A stretch of 64,000 bases of DNA, taken from the NCBI RefSeq assembly GCF_030419005.1, contig NZ_CP106951.1:2294001-2358000 (forward strand), written 5' to 3'. Source of the stretch: Eleftheria terrae. GTDB lineage: Bacteria > Pseudomonadota > Gammaproteobacteria > Burkholderiales > Burkholderiaceae_C. Numbering within the stretch: position 1 is the first letter of the stretch; each line of letters begins with the position of its first letter. The notes beneath the pieces were generated by a model. It had not been told where the DNA came from. It made no database searches and saw nothing but the letters and a program-made list of their open reading frames with translations. This document shows, one piece after another, positions 43,642 through 54,171 of the stretch. The translations under genes were made by a program, and so were the position numbers.

Positions 43642-44739
43642 ATGAAAAACGCCCTGCGCCACCAACTCGAACGATACGTCCAGCGCCTGCACGACCTGGA
43701 CGCGGTGCTGGCCGCACCCGACGTGCTGAGCGACATCACCCGCTTCCGTGGCCTGACCCGGGAGCACGCCGAGGTGGCCGCGGTGGCCCAGCGCTACGAC
43801 CGCTACCTGCAGCGCGAGCGCGACCTGGCCGGTGCACGCGAGATGCTGTCCGACCCCGACATGGCCGAGATGGCCCGCGAGGAGATTGCCGCCGCCGAGG
43901 CCGACCTGCAGCGCCTGGAAGGCGAGCTGCAACGCTCGCTGCTGCCGCGCGACCCGGACGACAGCCGCAACGTCTTCCTCGAAATCCGCGCCGGCACCGG
44001 CGGCGACGAATCGGCCCTGTTCGCCGGCGACCTGCTGCGCATGTACCTGCGCCATGCCGAGCGCCAGGGCTGGCGCTGCGAGCTGATGTCGTCCAGCGAA
44101 TCGGACCTGGGCGGCTACAAGGAAGTGGTGGCCCGCATCGAGGGCGAGGATGTCTACGCCCAGCTCAAGTTTGAATCAGGCGGCCACCGGGTGCAGCGCG
44201 TGCCGGCCACCGAGACGCAGGGCCGCATCCACACCAGCGCCTGCACCGTGGCGGTGATGCCCGAGCCGGACGAAGCCGAAGAAGTGGCCATCAACCCGGC
44301 CGACCTGCGCATCGACACCTTCCGGGCCAGCGGCGCCGGCGGGCAGCATGTGAACAAGACCGAGTCGGCCATTCGCATCACCCACCTGCCCACCGGCATC
44401 GTGGCCGAATGCCAGGACGACCGCTCCCAGCACCGCAACAAGGCCAAGGCCATGGCCGTGCTGTCGGCCCGGCTGCGCGACCGCGAACGCAGCGAGCGCC
44501 AGGCCAAGGAGGCCGCCACCCGCAAGAGCCTGGTGGGCAGCGGCGACCGCAGCGACCGCATTCGCACCTATAACTTCCCACAGGGCCGGCTGACCGACCA
44601 CCGCATCAACCTGACGCTCTACCGGCTGCAGGCGGTGATGGATGGCGACCTGGCCGAGGTGATCGGCGCCCTGCGCACCGCCCGCGAGGCCGAACAGCTG
44701 GCCGAGCAGCTCGACGCGCTCGAGCTGGGCGGCTCATGA
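43642..44739 (+). CDS. prfA: Peptide chain release factor 1
   Basis: 365-residue RF1 for UAA/UAG stop codons. The codon-recognition motif PAT is in [12 protein letters not shown] near residue 190, and the peptidyl-hydrolysis GGQ motif is in [12 protein letters not shown] near 235; its Gln is the substrate of PrmC, encoded immediately downstream with a 4-bp overlap. Full length. Confidence 0.97.
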   Translation: MKNALRHQLERYVQRLHDLDAVLAAPDVLSDITRFRGLTREHAEVAAVAQRYDRYLQRERDLAGAREMLSDPDMAEMAREEIAAAEADLQRLEGELQRSLLPRDPDDSRNVFLEIRAGTGGDESALFAGDLLRMYLRHAERQGWRCELMSSSESDLGGYKEVVARIEGEDVYAQLKFESGGHRVQRVPATETQGRIHTSACTVAVMPEPDEAEEVAINPADLRIDTFRASGAGGQHVNKTESAIRITHLPTGIVAECQDDRSQHRNKAKAMAVLSARLRDRERSERQAKEAATRKSLVGSGDRSDRIRTYNFPQGRLTDHRINLTLYRLQAVMDGDLAEVIGALRTAREAEQLAEQLDALELGGS

Positions 44740-45626
44740 GCGCCGGCGCCCCCGCCTCGCCGCCGGCCAGGGCCGCGAGCATCGCCGCCGCAGCCAGCGT
44801 GGCGGCCGCCTGGCAGGCCGCCGTGCAGAACGGCCTGGGCCGAATCGACGCCCAGGCCCTGCTGGCCCATGTCCTCGGCTTGCCGGTGGAGCGGGCGCGT
44901 GCCTGGTTGCTCGCACACGACACCGACCCGCTGCCCGCCGCCGCGGCCGCCCGCTATGCCGAGCTGGCGGGCCGGCGCGCCCACGGTGAGCCGCTGGCCT
45001 ACCTGGTCGGTGAGAAGGAGTTCTTCGGCCTGCGCCTGGCGGTTTCGCCGGCCGTCCTGGTGCCCCGTCCCGACACCGAGACGCTGGTGGACTGGGCGCT
45101 GGAACTGGCCCGCCCCTGGCCCATCCCCCGGCTGGCCGACCTGGGCACCGGCAGCGGCGCCATTGCGCTGGCCCTCCGGCAGGCCCTGCCCGCCGCCGAC
45201 GTTTGCGCCGTCGACATCAGCGAAGCCGCCCTGGCTGTGGCCCGCCTCAACGGCGAGCGCCTGGGGCTGCCGGTGCGCTGGCTGCACGGCTCGTGGTGGC
45301 AGGCCTTCGCGGGCCAGCCCGAGGCCCGCTTCGATCTGGTGGTCAGCAATCCGCCCTACATCGCCGAGGACGACCCGCACCTGCCGGCGCTGCGGCATGA
45401 GCCGCGCGGCGCACTCACGGCCGGCCCGCGCGGCCTGGACGACCTGGCGCAGATCGTGGCCGGCGCACCCGCCCACCTGGAGGAGGGCGGCTGGCTGCTG
45501 ATGGAACACGGCCACGAGCAGGCCGCTGCGGTGCAGCAACTGCTTGGCGAGGCCGGCTTCCGGTCCATCGCGACCCGCCACGACCTGGCCGGCCGGCCCC
45601 GCTGCACCGGAGGCCGCCGGCGCTGA
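44736..45626 (+). CDS. prmC: Release factor glutamine methyltransferase
   Basis: 296-residue SAM-dependent methyltransferase that methylates the Gln of the release-factor GGQ motif. N-terminal helical domain binds the release factor; the catalytic domain has [17 protein letters not shown]-binding [15 protein letters not shown] near residue 137 and the catalytic NPPY near 205. The N-terminus is Ala-rich. ATGA overlap with prfA shows translational coupling of enzyme and substrate. Confidence 0.96.
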   Translation: MSAGAPASPPARAASIAAAASVAAAWQAAVQNGLGRIDAQALLAHVLGLPVERARAWLLAHDTDPLPAAAAARYAELAGRRAHGEPLAYLVGEKEFFGLRLAVSPAVLVPRPDTETLVDWALELARPWPIPRLADLGTGSGAIALALRQALPAADVCAVDISEAALAVARLNGERLGLPVRWLHGSWWQAFAGQPEARFDLVVSNPPYIAEDDPHLPALRHEPRGALTAGPRGLDDLAQIVAGAPAHLEEGGWLLMEHGHEQAAAVQQLLGEAGFRSIATRHDLAGRPRCTGGRRR

Positions 45627-45791
45627 CGCGCCCGGCCACGACCCCCACATCGCCGGCGCCAGCGGACCAAACAGCGGCACCCCGCGCAGCGACGCGCGGC
45701 CTCCCGAAATGAAGGCAGACAACTTCGTTCTGCCCTCTTGGCGAGGACGGCGGGCAGGTCTACGATCACTTCATCATCGTTGTGCCACGTG

Positions 45792-45822
45792 CATGCCGCC
45801 CGCTCCTGCGGGAGGCGGCATG
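45792..45822 (+). promoter_or_regulatory. Hairpin in the 5' leader of the outer-membrane protein gene
   Basis: CATGCCGCC (45792-45800) pairs with GGCGGCATG (45814-45822), with CTCC/GGAG extending the stem inside. It ends 6 bp before the AAGGAG ribosome-binding site (45829-45834). It may protect the mRNA or modulate initiation. Confidence 0.5.
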
Positions 45823-45840
45823 TATTGCAAGGAGCGAGCC

Positions 45841-46506
45841 ATGAAGCTGTCCCGGTTGGTTCACCTTGTCGCTGCCGGTGCCGCTGCGGCACTCGGCCTG
45901 CCCGCCAGCGCCGCCGAGGCGGTGCTGGCCGTGCGGGTGGAGGGTCCGGGCCTGCACTTCTCGCAGGCCGTCCCGCTTGGCCATACCGCCGAAGACGCTC
46001 CGGCGCCTGGCGTGGCGCGCTACCTCACCCGTCCCGGCCTGCGCCGGACCGCCGCCTACAGCGAGTCCCGCCCGGCCTGGAGCGACTGGTCGGTGCTGGG
46101 CGACTTCTACTTCCGCCGCGACCTGGGGCTGCGGGCCACGGGCGGCGTCCTGGGGGCCGATGCCCCGCGCCTGGCCGCCAGCCAAGGCAGCGGCCACGGC
46201 CTGAGCCTGGCCAGCAGCGGCGCCCGCACCTCGCCCACCCTGGGCGTGGAAAAGCGCAGCAGCGCCCTGCCCTACCTGGGCATGGGCTACTCGGAGCTGG
46301 CCGCCGCCGGCGGCTGGGGCTTCTTCGCCGACGTCGGCGTGGTGATGCTCAAGCCCAAGTCCAACATCAAGCTGGGCAACGACGCCGGCAGCGCCTGGTT
46401 CATCAGCGAAGAGGGCCGCCGCGACGGTGAACTCGACCTGCCGCGGCTGCTGGGCGACTGGCGGCTGTCGCCGCTGGTGCAGGTGGGGGTGTCGTACTCG
46501 TTCTGA
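45841..46506 (+). CDS. Small outer-membrane beta-barrel protein (OmpW-like)
   Basis: 221-residue protein with a Sec signal peptide (ending ASAAEA), alternating amphipathic strands and a C-terminal aromatic signature (VQVGVSYSF), as expected of an outer-membrane barrel recognised by the Bam machinery. The segment LPYLGMGYSE and WGFFADVGVVML are typical of OmpW-like barrels. A strong AAGGAG site precedes ATG 45841. Function unknown. Confidence 0.78.
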   Translation: MKLSRLVHLVAAGAAAALGLPASAAEAVLAVRVEGPGLHFSQAVPLGHTAEDAPAPGVARYLTRPGLRRTAAYSESRPAWSDWSVLGDFYFRRDLGLRATGGVLGADAPRLAASQGSGHGLSLASSGARTSPTLGVEKRSSALPYLGMGYSELAAAGGWGFFADVGVVMLKPKSNIKLGNDAGSAWFISEEGRRDGELDLPRLLGDWRLSPLVQVGVSYSF

Positions 46507-46643
46507 TCGCGGTCTGCCGCGACGCGCGCCACCGCGGCGGTAACGCCGCAGGCATGCGCTCGGACATCGCGCCAGCGCAAAGGGCGGCGCACTGATTTGC
46601 TCTATAAAGTGGGCTGATTCCCGATCCTCTATTCACAACCACC

Positions 46644-46958
46644 ATGAGCGACGTTCAGCAACGCATCGACGATCTCGTCAAGAACCACCGGGTGGTGCTC
46701 TTCATGAAGGGCACTGCGCAATTTCCGATGTGCGGCTTCTCCGGCCGCGCCGTCCAGATCATCAAGGCCTGCGGCGTGACCGACCTGAAGACGGTCAACG
46801 TGCTGGAGGACGAAGAAATCCGCCAGGGCGTGAAGGAATATGCCAACTGGCCAACCATCCCCCAGCTCTACGTCGATGGCGAATTCATCGGCGGCTCGGA
46901 CATCATGATGGAGATGTACCAGGCCGGCGAGCTGCAGGACGTGCTGCGCGCCGCGTGA
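46644..46958 (+). CDS. grxD: Monothiol glutaredoxin Grx4
   Basis: 104-residue monothiol glutaredoxin with the CGFS active site near residue 30, plus GSH-binding WPTIPQLYVDGEFIGGSDI. This family carries and delivers [2Fe-2S] clusters as a glutathione-bridged dimer and partners with BolA proteins. Complete and standard length. Confidence 0.96.
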   Translation: MSDVQQRIDDLVKNHRVVLFMKGTAQFPMCGFSGRAVQIIKACGVTDLKTVNVLEDEEIRQGVKEYANWPTIPQLYVDGEFIGGSDIMMEMYQAGELQDVLRAA

Positions 46959-47007
46959 ACGCCAGTCCCCGCCCGGCACCCGTCGCCCGCTCAGGTGCGG
47001 TTCTGCG

Positions 47008-47571
47008 ATGAGCGGCCGCCTCGTTGTCGGCATCACCGGCGCCAGCGGCGCCATCTACGGCGTGCGCCTGCTGCAGCGCCTGCGCGCGCTGGGCGTGCAG
47101 ACCCACCTGGTGGCCACGCCGGCCGGCATTCTCAACGTGCACCATGAACTGGGCCTCGACCGGCGCGAACTCGAGGCGCTGGCCGATGTCGCTCACAACC
47201 CGGCCGACATCGGCGCGGCGATCGCCAGCGGCAGCTTCGCGGCCGATGGCATGCTGGTGGCGCCCTGCTCGATGAAGACACTGGCCGCGGTGGCCCACGG
47301 CCTGTGTGACAACCTGCTGACCCGGGCGGCCGACGTGACCCTCAAGGAACGCCGGCGCCTGCTGCTGATGGTGCGCGAGACCCCCTTCAACCTGGCCCAC
47401 CTGCGCAACATGACCGCGGTCACCGAGATGGGCGGCATCGTCTTTCCGCCGCTGCCGGCCTTCTACCACCGGCCACAAAGCATCGACCAGCTGGTCGACG
47501 ACACGGTGGAGCGCGCATTGGCACTGGTGGGCCTGCCGCAGGCGCGCCCGCGCGAATGGCAGGGCCTTTGA
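47008..47571 (+). CDS. ubiX: Flavin prenyltransferase UbiX
   Basis: 187-residue flavoprotein that prenylates FMN to make the cofactor for UbiD-type decarboxylases in ubiquinone synthesis. Motifs GITGASGAIYGVRLL at the N-terminus, APCSMKTLAAVAHGLCDNLLTRAADV near 90-115 and the RETPFNLAHLRNM segment match the family. It follows grxD by 49 bp. Confidence 0.95.
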   Translation: MSGRLVVGITGASGAIYGVRLLQRLRALGVQTHLVATPAGILNVHHELGLDRRELEALADVAHNPADIGAAIASGSFAADGMLVAPCSMKTLAAVAHGLCDNLLTRAADVTLKERRRLLLMVRETPFNLAHLRNMTAVTEMGGIVFPPLPAFYHRPQSIDQLVDDTVERALALVGLPQARPREWQGL

Positions 47572-47602
47572 GCCGGGCCGGGCGCGGCCGCCGCTTCTGC
47601 CC

Positions 47603-48283
47603 CTATTCCCGATACTCCCAGAGCCGGCGCGACGCAAACACCGCGTCCGGGTACGGCGAGCGCCCGCGGCTCCCGTTGTAGCGGCCCAGGCTGAGGAAGA
47701 GATCGCCACGCTCGATGTCGAGGTAGTGGCGCAGGATCACGCAGCCGAAGCGCAGGTTGGTCTGCATGTGGAAGAGCTTGTTCGGGTCGCCGTCGCCGAT
47801 CAGCCGGGTCCAGAACGGCATCACCTGCATGTAGCCGCGAGCGCCGACGCTGCTGATGGCGTACTTGCGGAAGCCGCTTTCCACCTGGATCAGGCCCAGC
47901 ACCAGCGCCGTCTCCAGCCCGGCGCGACGGCTCTCGTACCAGACCGTCTCCAGGAATTCGAGCCGGGTCTGGGTGTCGAGCTTGCGCTTGGACAGCCGCT
48001 CGCTCATCGCACCCAGCCAGCGCAGGTAGCGCAGCCGATCCTCGATGTTCGTGAACACCGCCTTCGGTGGCGCGGTATTGGCCACCGCCGCCGACAACGC
48101 CGTCTTCACCGCGTTGGCCAGCGGCTCCTCGACCTGCCCGCCGGCGCGCGCCGGCAGTGGCAGGCCGGCGGCCATGCAGGCAGCCGCGCCGCCGCCCAGC
48201 ACGAGGCGCCGCCTCACGGCGCCAGCCTCATCCAGCGGTGCGGCGGTGGCCTCCGCCCCACGGCGGCCCGGCACCGGCCTCAT
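47603..48283 (-). CDS. Lytic transglycosylase, SLT domain
   Basis: 226-residue exported murein transglycosylase. The N-terminus carries [20 protein letters not shown], a Tat-like signal. The catalytic Glu is in [28 protein letters not shown] near residue 130, a standard SLT goose-lysozyme fold, with [14 protein letters not shown] and LGRYNGSRG following. Its ATG overlaps the proS stop (ATGA), so it is cotranscribed with proS. Confidence 0.92.
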   Translation of the reverse strand: MRPVPGRRGAEATAAPLDEAGAVRRRLVLGGGAAACMAAGLPLPARAGGQVEEPLANAVKTALSAAVANTAPPKAVFTNIEDRLRYLRWLGAMSERLSKRKLDTQTRLEFLETVWYESRRAGLETALVLGLIQVESGFRKYAISSVGARGYMQVMPFWTRLIGDGDPNKLFHMQTNLRFGCVILRHYLDIERGDLFLSLGRYNGSRGRSPYPDAVFASRRLWEYRE

Positions 48284-50025
48284 GCCGCCAGCTTGCCCTT
48301 CAGCAGGGCCAGCACTTCGGCGGGCGGCACTGCGGTGGCCTGTGCATCGCGGCGGCCCTGGTATTCGAGCTTGCCTTCCTTCAGGCCGCGGTCGGAGATG
48401 ACCACCCGGTGCGGCACACCGATCAGTTCCCAGTCGGCGAACATGGCGCCCGGGCGCTCGCCGCGATCGTCCAGCAGCACGTCCACGCCCAGCCCGGCCA
48501 GCTCATCATGCAGCTGTTGCGCGGCGGCCTGGACCTCGGCCGAGCGATCCATGCCGATCGGGCAGATCACCACCGCGAAAGGCGCCATCGCGGTCGGCCA
48601 GATGATGCCGCGCTCGTCGTGGTTCTGCTCGATGGCCGCGCCCAGGATGCGCGTCACGCCGATGCCGTAGCAGCCCATCTCCATCGGGCGCGGCTTGCCG
48701 TTCTCGTCCAGGTAGTTGGCATTCATCGCTGCCGAGTACTTGGTGCCAAGGTAGAACACGTGGCCCACCTCGATGCCGCGCTGGATGGCGAGCGTGCCCT
48801 GGCCATCGGGCGAGGGATCCCCCTCCACCACGTTGCGCAGGTCGGCCACCAGGTCGGGCTCGGGCAGGTCGCGGCCCCAGTTCACCCCGGTCAGGTGGTA
48901 GTCGGCCTCGTTGGCACCGCAGACGAAGTCGGCCATGTTGGCTACCGTCCGGTCCGCCACGACCTTCACCGGGTGCTTGAGGCCGACCGGGCCCAGATAA
49001 CCGGGCCGGCAGCCGAAATGGGCCGCGATCTCCGCCTCGGTGGCGAAGCGGAAACCCGCCTTCAGGCCGTCGACCTTGCCCGCCTTGACTTCGTTCAGGT
49101 CGTGGTCGCCGCGCACCAGCAGCAGCCAGACGGTGGTCTTGGTGATGTCGCCAGCCGCGTTCTTCTCGTCGGTGGCAAGCACCAGCGACTTCACGGTCTG
49201 CGACAGCGGCAAGCCCAGCAGCTCGGCCACCGCGGCGCAGGTGCTCTTGCCCGGCGTCGCGGTGCGCTCCATGGCCTGGGTCGGCGCTGCGCGCGAGGGC
49301 AGCAGCGAAACGGCCTCGGCCAGCTCGATGTTGGCGGCATAGTCCGACTGCGGGCTGTAGACGATCGCGTCCTCGCCGGTCTCGGCAATCACCTGGAACT
49401 CGTGCGAGCGGTCGCCGCCGATCGCGCCGGTGTCGGCCGCCACCGCGCGGTACGTCAGGCCCAGGCGGTCGAAGATGCGACAGTAGGCGGCGTACATCGC
49501 GTCGTAGCTGCGGCCGGCCGACTCGACGTCACGGTCGAAGGAATAGGCGTCCTTCATCGTGAACTCGCGCCCGCGCATGATGCCGAAACGAGGCCGGCGC
49601 TCGTCGCGGAACTTGGTTTGGATGTGATAGAAATTTTTCGGCAGCTGGCGGTAGCTGCGCAGTTCCTGCCGCGCGATGTCGGTGATGACCTCCTCCGACG
49701 TCGGCTGGATGATGAAGTCGCGCTCGTGCCGATCCTTCACCCGCAGCAGCTCGGGGCCCATCTTGTCCCAGCGCCCGGTCTCCTGCCACAGCTCGGCCGG
49801 CTGCACCACCGGCATCAACAGCTCCACCGCACCGGCCCGGTTCATCTCCTCACGGATGATGTTCTCCACCTTTCGGATGACTCGCAGGCCCATCGGCATG
49901 TAGTTGTAGATGCCGGCGCCGAGCCGCTTGATCAGGCCGGCGCGCATCATCAGCTTGTGGCTCACGACCTCCGCATCGGCAGGCGCTTCTTTCAGAGTGG
50001 AAATAAAAAACTGAGAGGCTTTCAT
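48280..50025 (-). CDS. proS: Prolyl-tRNA synthetase
   Basis: 581-residue class II synthetase charging tRNA-Pro; the bacterial type with an editing domain inserted between motifs 2 and 3 (about 225-410), which clears Ala-tRNA-Pro. Motif 2 is in [22 protein letters not shown], motif 3 in [11 protein letters not shown], and the anticodon-binding domain forms the C-terminus. ATG 50025 is the standard start (MKASQFF); a start 36 bp upstream is possible. Confidence 0.97.
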   Translation of the reverse strand: MKASQFFISTLKEAPADAEVVSHKLMMRAGLIKRLGAGIYNYMPMGLRVIRKVENIIREEMNRAGAVELLMPVVQPAELWQETGRWDKMGPELLRVKDRHERDFIIQPTSEEVITDIARQELRSYRQLPKNFYHIQTKFRDERRPRFGIMRGREFTMKDAYSFDRDVESAGRSYDAMYAAYCRIFDRLGLTYRAVAADTGAIGGDRSHEFQVIAETGEDAIVYSPQSDYAANIELAEAVSLLPSRAAPTQAMERTATPGKSTCAAVAELLGLPLSQTVKSLVLATDEKNAAGDITKTTVWLLLVRGDHDLNEVKAGKVDGLKAGFRFATEAEIAAHFGCRPGYLGPVGLKHPVKVVADRTVANMADFVCGANEADYHLTGVNWGRDLPEPDLVADLRNVVEGDPSPDGQGTLAIQRGIEVGHVFYLGTKYSAAMNANYLDENGKPRPMEMGCYGIGVTRILGAAIEQNHDERGIIWPTAMAPFAVVICPIGMDRSAEVQAAAQQLHDELAGLGVDVLLDDRGERPGAMFADWELIGVPHRVVISDRGLKEGKLEYQGRRDAQATAVPPAEVLALLKGKLAA

Positions 50026-50088
50026 GGATGGATCATGGCCTGACCCGAGCAGGCCGGGCAAGCAGGAGGCTGAGGACTACGGAGGGGG

Positions 50089-50116
50089 TTGAAACCGCAC
50101 CCGCCGGTGCAATAAT
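50089..50116 (+). promoter_or_regulatory. Promoter of rppH
   Basis: TTGAAA (50089-50094) and AATAAT (50111-50116) with a 16-bp spacer, 30 bp before the rppH start. A TTGACA at 50125 has no -10 at the right distance ahead of the gene. Confidence 0.6.
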
Positions 50117-50146
50117 GGTTTCAGTTGACAAAATTGAGGTTTGATT

Positions 50147-50749
50147 ATGCTCGACAGGGAAGGCTTCCGGCCCAACGTCGGCATCATCCTGCTCAACCAG
50201 AGGAACCAGGTTTTTTGGGGCAAGCGGATCCGCACGCACTCTTGGCAGTTCCCCCAAGGGGGCATCAAACACGGTGAGAGCCCCGAGCAGGCGATGTACC
50301 GTGAGCTGCACGAAGAAGTCGGGCTCCTGCCCGAGCACGTGCGCATCCTCGCCCGGACCCGGGACTGGTTGCGCTACGAGGTGCCCGAGCACTACATCCG
50401 CCGCGACGCCCGCGGCCACTACCGGGGCCAGAAACAGATCTGGTTCCTGCTGCAGCTGACCGGCCGCGATTGCGACATGAACCTGAGGGCGACGGACCAT
50501 CCTGAGTTCGACGCCTGGCGCTGGAACGAGTACTGGGTGCCGCTGGACGTGGTGATCGAGTTCAAGCGCGACGTCTACCAGATGGCGCTGACTGAATTGG
50601 CGCGCTTCCTGCCGCGCGCCAACCACCACAACCGCTACCTGCGCGGCGGCATGCGCCCCCACTCACCGCGCGAGGAGCCGCGCCTGGAGCGCGGTGCCGC
50701 CCAGGTGCTGGCCGACCCGAGCGACGACGAGCTCAACAGCGGCGCCTGA
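50147..50749 (+). CDS. rppH: RNA pyrophosphohydrolase
   Basis: 200-residue Nudix enzyme that removes pyrophosphate from mRNA 5' ends and so triggers RNase E decay. N-terminal [22 protein letters not shown], Nudix box [23 protein letters not shown] at ~38-60, and W..QFP, all as in RppH. The C-terminal ~45 residues are a variable tail. Divergent from proS. Confidence 0.95.
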   Translation: MLDREGFRPNVGIILLNQRNQVFWGKRIRTHSWQFPQGGIKHGESPEQAMYRELHEEVGLLPEHVRILARTRDWLRYEVPEHYIRRDARGHYRGQKQIWFLLQLTGRDCDMNLRATDHPEFDAWRWNEYWVPLDVVIEFKRDVYQMALTELARFLPRANHHNRYLRGGMRPHSPREEPRLERGAAQVLADPSDDELNSGA

Positions 50750-50774
50750 GGCAGCCGCTGTCGCCTGCCCCGCG

Positions 50775-51893
50775 TCAGGCCAGCACCAGGTTGTCGCGGT
50801 GGATCATCTCCGGCTCGCCGGTGAAGCCCAGCAGGCGCTCGAACTCGCTGGACGGCTTGCGCGCGATCAGCCGCGCCTCGCTGCTGGAGTAGTTGGCGAG
50901 GCCGCGGGCCACCTCCAGCCCGTCGGCCGAACGCACCGCGATGACGTCGCCGCGCGCGAACTCGCCCGCCACCTCCACCATGCCGATCGGCAGCAGGCTT
51001 TTGCCTTCGTCGCGCAGCTTTGCAACGGCGCCCGCATCGATCACCACGGCGCCTCGCAGTTGCAGATGGTCGGCCATCCATTGCTTGCGCGCGGCGAGCT
51101 TGGGCGTGCGCGCATGCAGCAAGGTGCCGATTGGCTCGCCTGCAGCCAGCCGCAGCAAGACGTCGGGCTCGCGCCCCCAGGCAATGACGGTGGAAGCGCC
51201 ACTGCCGGCGGCACGCTTGGCGGCAAGGATCTTGGTGATCATGCCGCCCTTGCCGATGCTGGAGCCCGCCCCGCCGGCCATGCGCTCCAGTTCCGGCGTG
51301 CCGGCCTCCGCCTCGTCGATGAAGCGAGCTGAGGGGTCCTTGCGGGGATCGGCCGAGTACAGGCCTTTCTGGTCGGTCAGGATCACCAGCGCGTCCGCTT
51401 CCACCAGGTTGGCCACCAGGGCACCCAGCGTGTCGTTGTCACCGAACTTGATCTCGTCGGTGACCACCGTGTCGTTCTCGTTGATGACCGGCAGCACGCG
51501 CAGCCGCAGCAGCGTCAGCAGCGTCGAGCGGGCGTTGAGGTAGCGCTCCCGGTCGGCCAGGTCGGCATGTGTCAGCAGCACCTGTGCACTGCCCATGCCG
51601 TATTCGCGCAGCTGCGTCTCGTAGATCTGGGCCAGTCCCATCTGCCCGACCGCTGCCGCCGCCTGCAACTCGTGCAGCTCCTTCGGCCGGGCCGCCCAGC
51701 CCAGGCGCTTCATGCCTTCGGCAATGGCGCCGCTGGAGACCATCACCACCTCGCGGCCCTGCCCAGCCAGCGCGGCCAGTTGGCGGCACCAGTGGCCGAT
51801 GGCCACCGCGTCCACCCCCCGGCCTTCGTTGGTCACCAGGCTGGAGCCCACCTTCACGACGATACGTCGCGCGTTTTTGAGCACGTCACTCAT
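50775..51893 (-). CDS. proB: Glutamate 5-kinase
   Basis: 372-residue kinase catalysing the first step of proline synthesis. Amino-acid-kinase domain ([13 protein letters not shown] at the N-terminus, [23 protein letters not shown] near 145) and C-terminal PUA domain (from about 280). Full length. It is encoded 41 bp after obgE in the conserved rplU-rpmA-obgE-proB order. Confidence 0.97.
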   Translation of the reverse strand: MSDVLKNARRIVVKVGSSLVTNEGRGVDAVAIGHWCRQLAALAGQGREVVMVSSGAIAEGMKRLGWAARPKELHELQAAAAVGQMGLAQIYETQLREYGMGSAQVLLTHADLADRERYLNARSTLLTLLRLRVLPVINENDTVVTDEIKFGDNDTLGALVANLVEADALVILTDQKGLYSADPRKDPSARFIDEAEAGTPELERMAGGAGSSIGKGGMITKILAAKRAAGSGASTVIAWGREPDVLLRLAAGEPIGTLLHARTPKLAARKQWMADHLQLRGAVVIDAGAVAKLRDEGKSLLPIGMVEVAGEFARGDVIAVRSADGLEVARGLANYSSSEARLIARKPSSEFERLLGFTGEPEMIHRDNLVLA

Positions 51894-51934
51894 TGCGGCA
51901 AGAAAAGCTAGCGGGAAGAAGCAGACAGGAAGAC

Positions 51935-53041
51935 TCAGCGAAAGCGCGGATCGTCCGACGGCGGAACGGCGTCAGGTGGCGACTCGGGCGGGGCGACGAA
52001 GCGCACATCGGGCACTTCCACCGGCGGGCGGCGTTCCGCCGCTACATGCTGGTAGACCGCCTGAATCAGGCTTTCACATCCCTCGCGGGTGAGGGCCGAG
52101 ATCTGGTAGACCGGACCCTTCCACTTCAGCCGCTTGACGAAGTCCTTGACGCGCTGCTCGCGCTCCTCGGCGGGCACCATGTCGACCTTGTTCAGCACCA
52201 GCCAGCGCGGCTTCTCGTACAAGGCCTGGTCGTACTTCTTCAGCTCGGCAACGATGGCCTTGGCCTGCGCCACCGGATCGACCGCTTCATCGAAGGGCGC
52301 GAAGTCCACGAGATGCAGCAACAGCCGGGTGCGCTGCAGGTGGCGCAGGAACTGGTGCCCCAGCCCCGCACCTTCGGCGGCGCCTTCGATCAGGCCCGGG
52401 ATATCGGCCACGACGAAGCTCTGCTCGGCCGCCACGCGCACCACCCCGAGGTTGGGATGCAAGGTGGTGAACGGATAGTCCGCAATCTTGGGCCGCGCGT
52501 TCGAGATCGCGGCGATCAGGGTCGATTTGCCCGCGTTGGGCATGCCCAGCAGGCCCACATCGGCCAGCAGGCGCAACTCCAGCTTCAGCCGCTTCTGCTC
52601 CCCCGGCCAGCCGGGCGTCTTCTGCCGCGGCGCGCGGTTGGTGCTCGACTTGTAGTGCAGGTTGCCGAAGCCGCCGTCGCCGCCTTTGGCCAGCATGACC
52701 TTCTCGTCCGGCACCAGCAGCTCGGTGATCACCTCACCGGTGTCTGCGTCGCTGATGATGGTGCCCACCGGCATGCGCAGCACGATGTCCTCGGCCGCCG
52801 CGCCGAACTGGTCGGAGCCCCGGCCCTGCTCGCCGTTGCGCGCCTCGTGGCGCCGGGCGTAGCGGAAGTCGATCAGCGTATTCAGGTTGGGATCGGCAAC
52901 GACATAGACATGTCCACCGCGTCCGCCGTCCCCACCGTTGGGGCCGCCGAAGGGGATGAACTTCTCGCGCCGAAAGCTTATGCAGCCGCTGCCGCCGTTG
53001 CCGGCAGCCACGTCGATATAAGCTTCGTCTACAAATTTCAT
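51935..53041 (-). CDS. obgE: GTPase ObgE/CgtA
   Basis: 368-residue GTPase that associates with the 50S subunit and acts in ribosome assembly and stress control. Glycine-rich Obg domain (residues 1-158), G domain with GMPNAGKST (P-loop), [12 protein letters not shown] (switch II/G3) and NKVD (G4). It lacks a long C-terminal acidic extension. ATG 53041 is the canonical start (MKFVDEA). Confidence 0.97.
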   Translation of the reverse strand: MKFVDEAYIDVAAGNGGSGCISFRREKFIPFGGPNGGDGGRGGHVYVVADPNLNTLIDFRYARRHEARNGEQGRGSDQFGAAAEDIVLRMPVGTIISDADTGEVITELLVPDEKVMLAKGGDGGFGNLHYKSSTNRAPRQKTPGWPGEQKRLKLELRLLADVGLLGMPNAGKSTLIAAISNARPKIADYPFTTLHPNLGVVRVAAEQSFVVADIPGLIEGAAEGAGLGHQFLRHLQRTRLLLHLVDFAPFDEAVDPVAQAKAIVAELKKYDQALYEKPRWLVLNKVDMVPAEEREQRVKDFVKRLKWKGPVYQISALTREGCESLIQAVYQHVAAERRPPVEVPDVRFVAPPESPPDAVPPSDDPRFR

Positions 53042-53272
53042 GATGGTGTGTCCGACTTGGGGAGGGGCGCTGTCCGCCCCTGCCAGACCGCGGGTCGCGA
53101 CCAGTGGGCAGGCAGCAGGGGGCAGCAGCCACCACCGACGCACAGGCCTGCGGGCAGATGACGCGGATGCACCGGCAACCTTGGCCACCGTTCGTCCGCC
53201 GCCACGCCTGGCTTGCGCCGACCCGTCGATGGTACTTCAGGCACGGCTCCGTTTCAGGAGGCCGCGCAAACG

Positions 53273-53300
53273 ACAAAGCCCCGGAAGGCCGGGGCTTTGT
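53273..53300. terminator. Hairpin between rpmA and obgE
   Basis: ACAAAGCCCCGG and CCGGGGCTTTGT form a perfect 12-bp stem with a 4-nt loop (AAGG), 18 bp after the rpmA stop. The T-tract is short, so it may only attenuate transcription from the ribosomal genes into obgE. Confidence 0.7.
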
Positions 53301-53318
53301 CTATGCAGAGCGCGAAGC

Positions 53319-53576
53319 TCAGACCGGCGTGATGCTGACGGTCTTGCGGTTGAGCGGGCCCTTCACCGAGAAGGTGACCTCGCCGTCCACCAGGGCGAAC
53401 AGCGTGTGGTCGCGACCGGTCGACACATTGGTGCCGGCATGGAAGCGCGTGCCGCGCTGGCGCACGATGATGGAACCCGCCGAGACGATCTGGCCGCCGA
53501 AGGCCTTCACGCCGAGCATCTTCGGTTGGGAGTCGCGGCCGTTCCGGGTGGAACCGCCGCCTTTTTTCTGTGCCAT
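53319..53576 (-). CDS. rpmA: 50S ribosomal protein L27
   Basis: 85-residue ribosomal protein whose N-terminal tail ([16 protein letters not shown]) reaches the peptidyl-transferase centre. The segment [24 protein letters not shown] is the family signature. It is 34 bp after rplU and a good AAGGAG precedes it. Confidence 0.98.
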   Translation of the reverse strand: MAQKKGGGSTRNGRDSQPKMLGVKAFGGQIVSAGSIIVRQRGTRFHAGTNVSTGRDHTLFALVDGEVTFSVKGPLNRKTVSITPV

Positions 53577-53610
53577 GGTTGATAGCTCCTTGAACTGTTG
53601 CCGACGGGAC

Positions 53611-53922
53611 TCAGACGCTCAGCGCGCCGATTTCCAGTTCGGTGTAGGTCTGGCGATGACCTTGATGCTTCTGGTAGTGCTTGCGACGACGCATCTTGAA
53701 GATGCGCACTTTGTCGTGCTTGCCATGAGCGACCACCGTCGCCTTCACACTTGCGCCAGCAACCAAGGGCGTGCCGATCTTCAGGTCGGCGCCGTTACCA
53801 ACGGCGAGCACCTGGTCGATCACGATCTCTTGGCCAACTTCCGCAGCAATCTGTTCTACCTTGATCTTCTCGCCTGCAGCAACCTTGTATTGTTTGCCGC
53901 CGGTTTTTATGACCGCGTACAT
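53611..53922 (-). CDS. rplU: 50S ribosomal protein L21
   Basis: 103-residue ribosomal protein. [25 protein letters not shown] at the N-terminus and [20 protein letters not shown] near the C-terminus are diagnostic. First gene of the rplU-rpmA(-obgE-proB) unit, preceded by a structured leader. Confidence 0.98.
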   Translation of the reverse strand: MYAVIKTGGKQYKVAAGEKIKVEQIAAEVGQEIVIDQVLAVGNGADLKIGTPLVAGASVKATVVAHGKHDKVRIFKMRRRKHYQKHQGHRQTYTELEIGALSV

Positions 53923-54022
53923 ATCAGCCCCTTCAAGAGCCCGAAGGCTCACACATGCGGCAGACCCGAAAGGTCTGCACCAATAAGATAACCCGGCCTT
54001 TTTGGCCGAGCCGGCGATTGTA
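53923..54022 (-). promoter_or_regulatory. rplU promoter (-10) and structured 5' leader
   Basis: On the minus strand TACAAT (54022-54017) is a likely -10. The ~88-nt leader then holds three hairpins: CGGCC-AAAAA-GGCCG (53994-54008), GCAGACC/GGTCTGC (53960-53978) and GAGCC-TTCG-GGCTC (53937-53950). Consecutive hairpins before a ribosomal protein gene suggest autogenous control by L21 or L27. I see no good -35. Confidence 0.55.
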
Positions 54023-54139
54023 GCACGGTCGCTCCGGCCAACCCGGCAGGATTGCACACCCCCCGCCCGCACCCGCCGCCCTCGCAGGGCCGGCACGCCC
54101 CGCCATGCGCCGGTCGTGCGCCGCGGCGAACACGCTCCC

Positions 54140-54145
54140 TATAAT
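54140..54145 (+). promoter_or_regulatory. -10 box of ispB
   Basis: Perfect TATAAT 26 bp before the GTG start of ispB, in the divergent rplU-ispB region. No matching -35 is evident at 16-19 bp. Confidence 0.55.
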
Positions 54146-54171
54146 TTGCGCACTCTGCTTCAAGGTCTCGC

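Noticed and set aside
50125-50130. TTGACA as the rppH -35 box
   Set aside because: A -10 at normal spacing would fall inside the coding region; TTGAAA/AATAAT upstream fits better.
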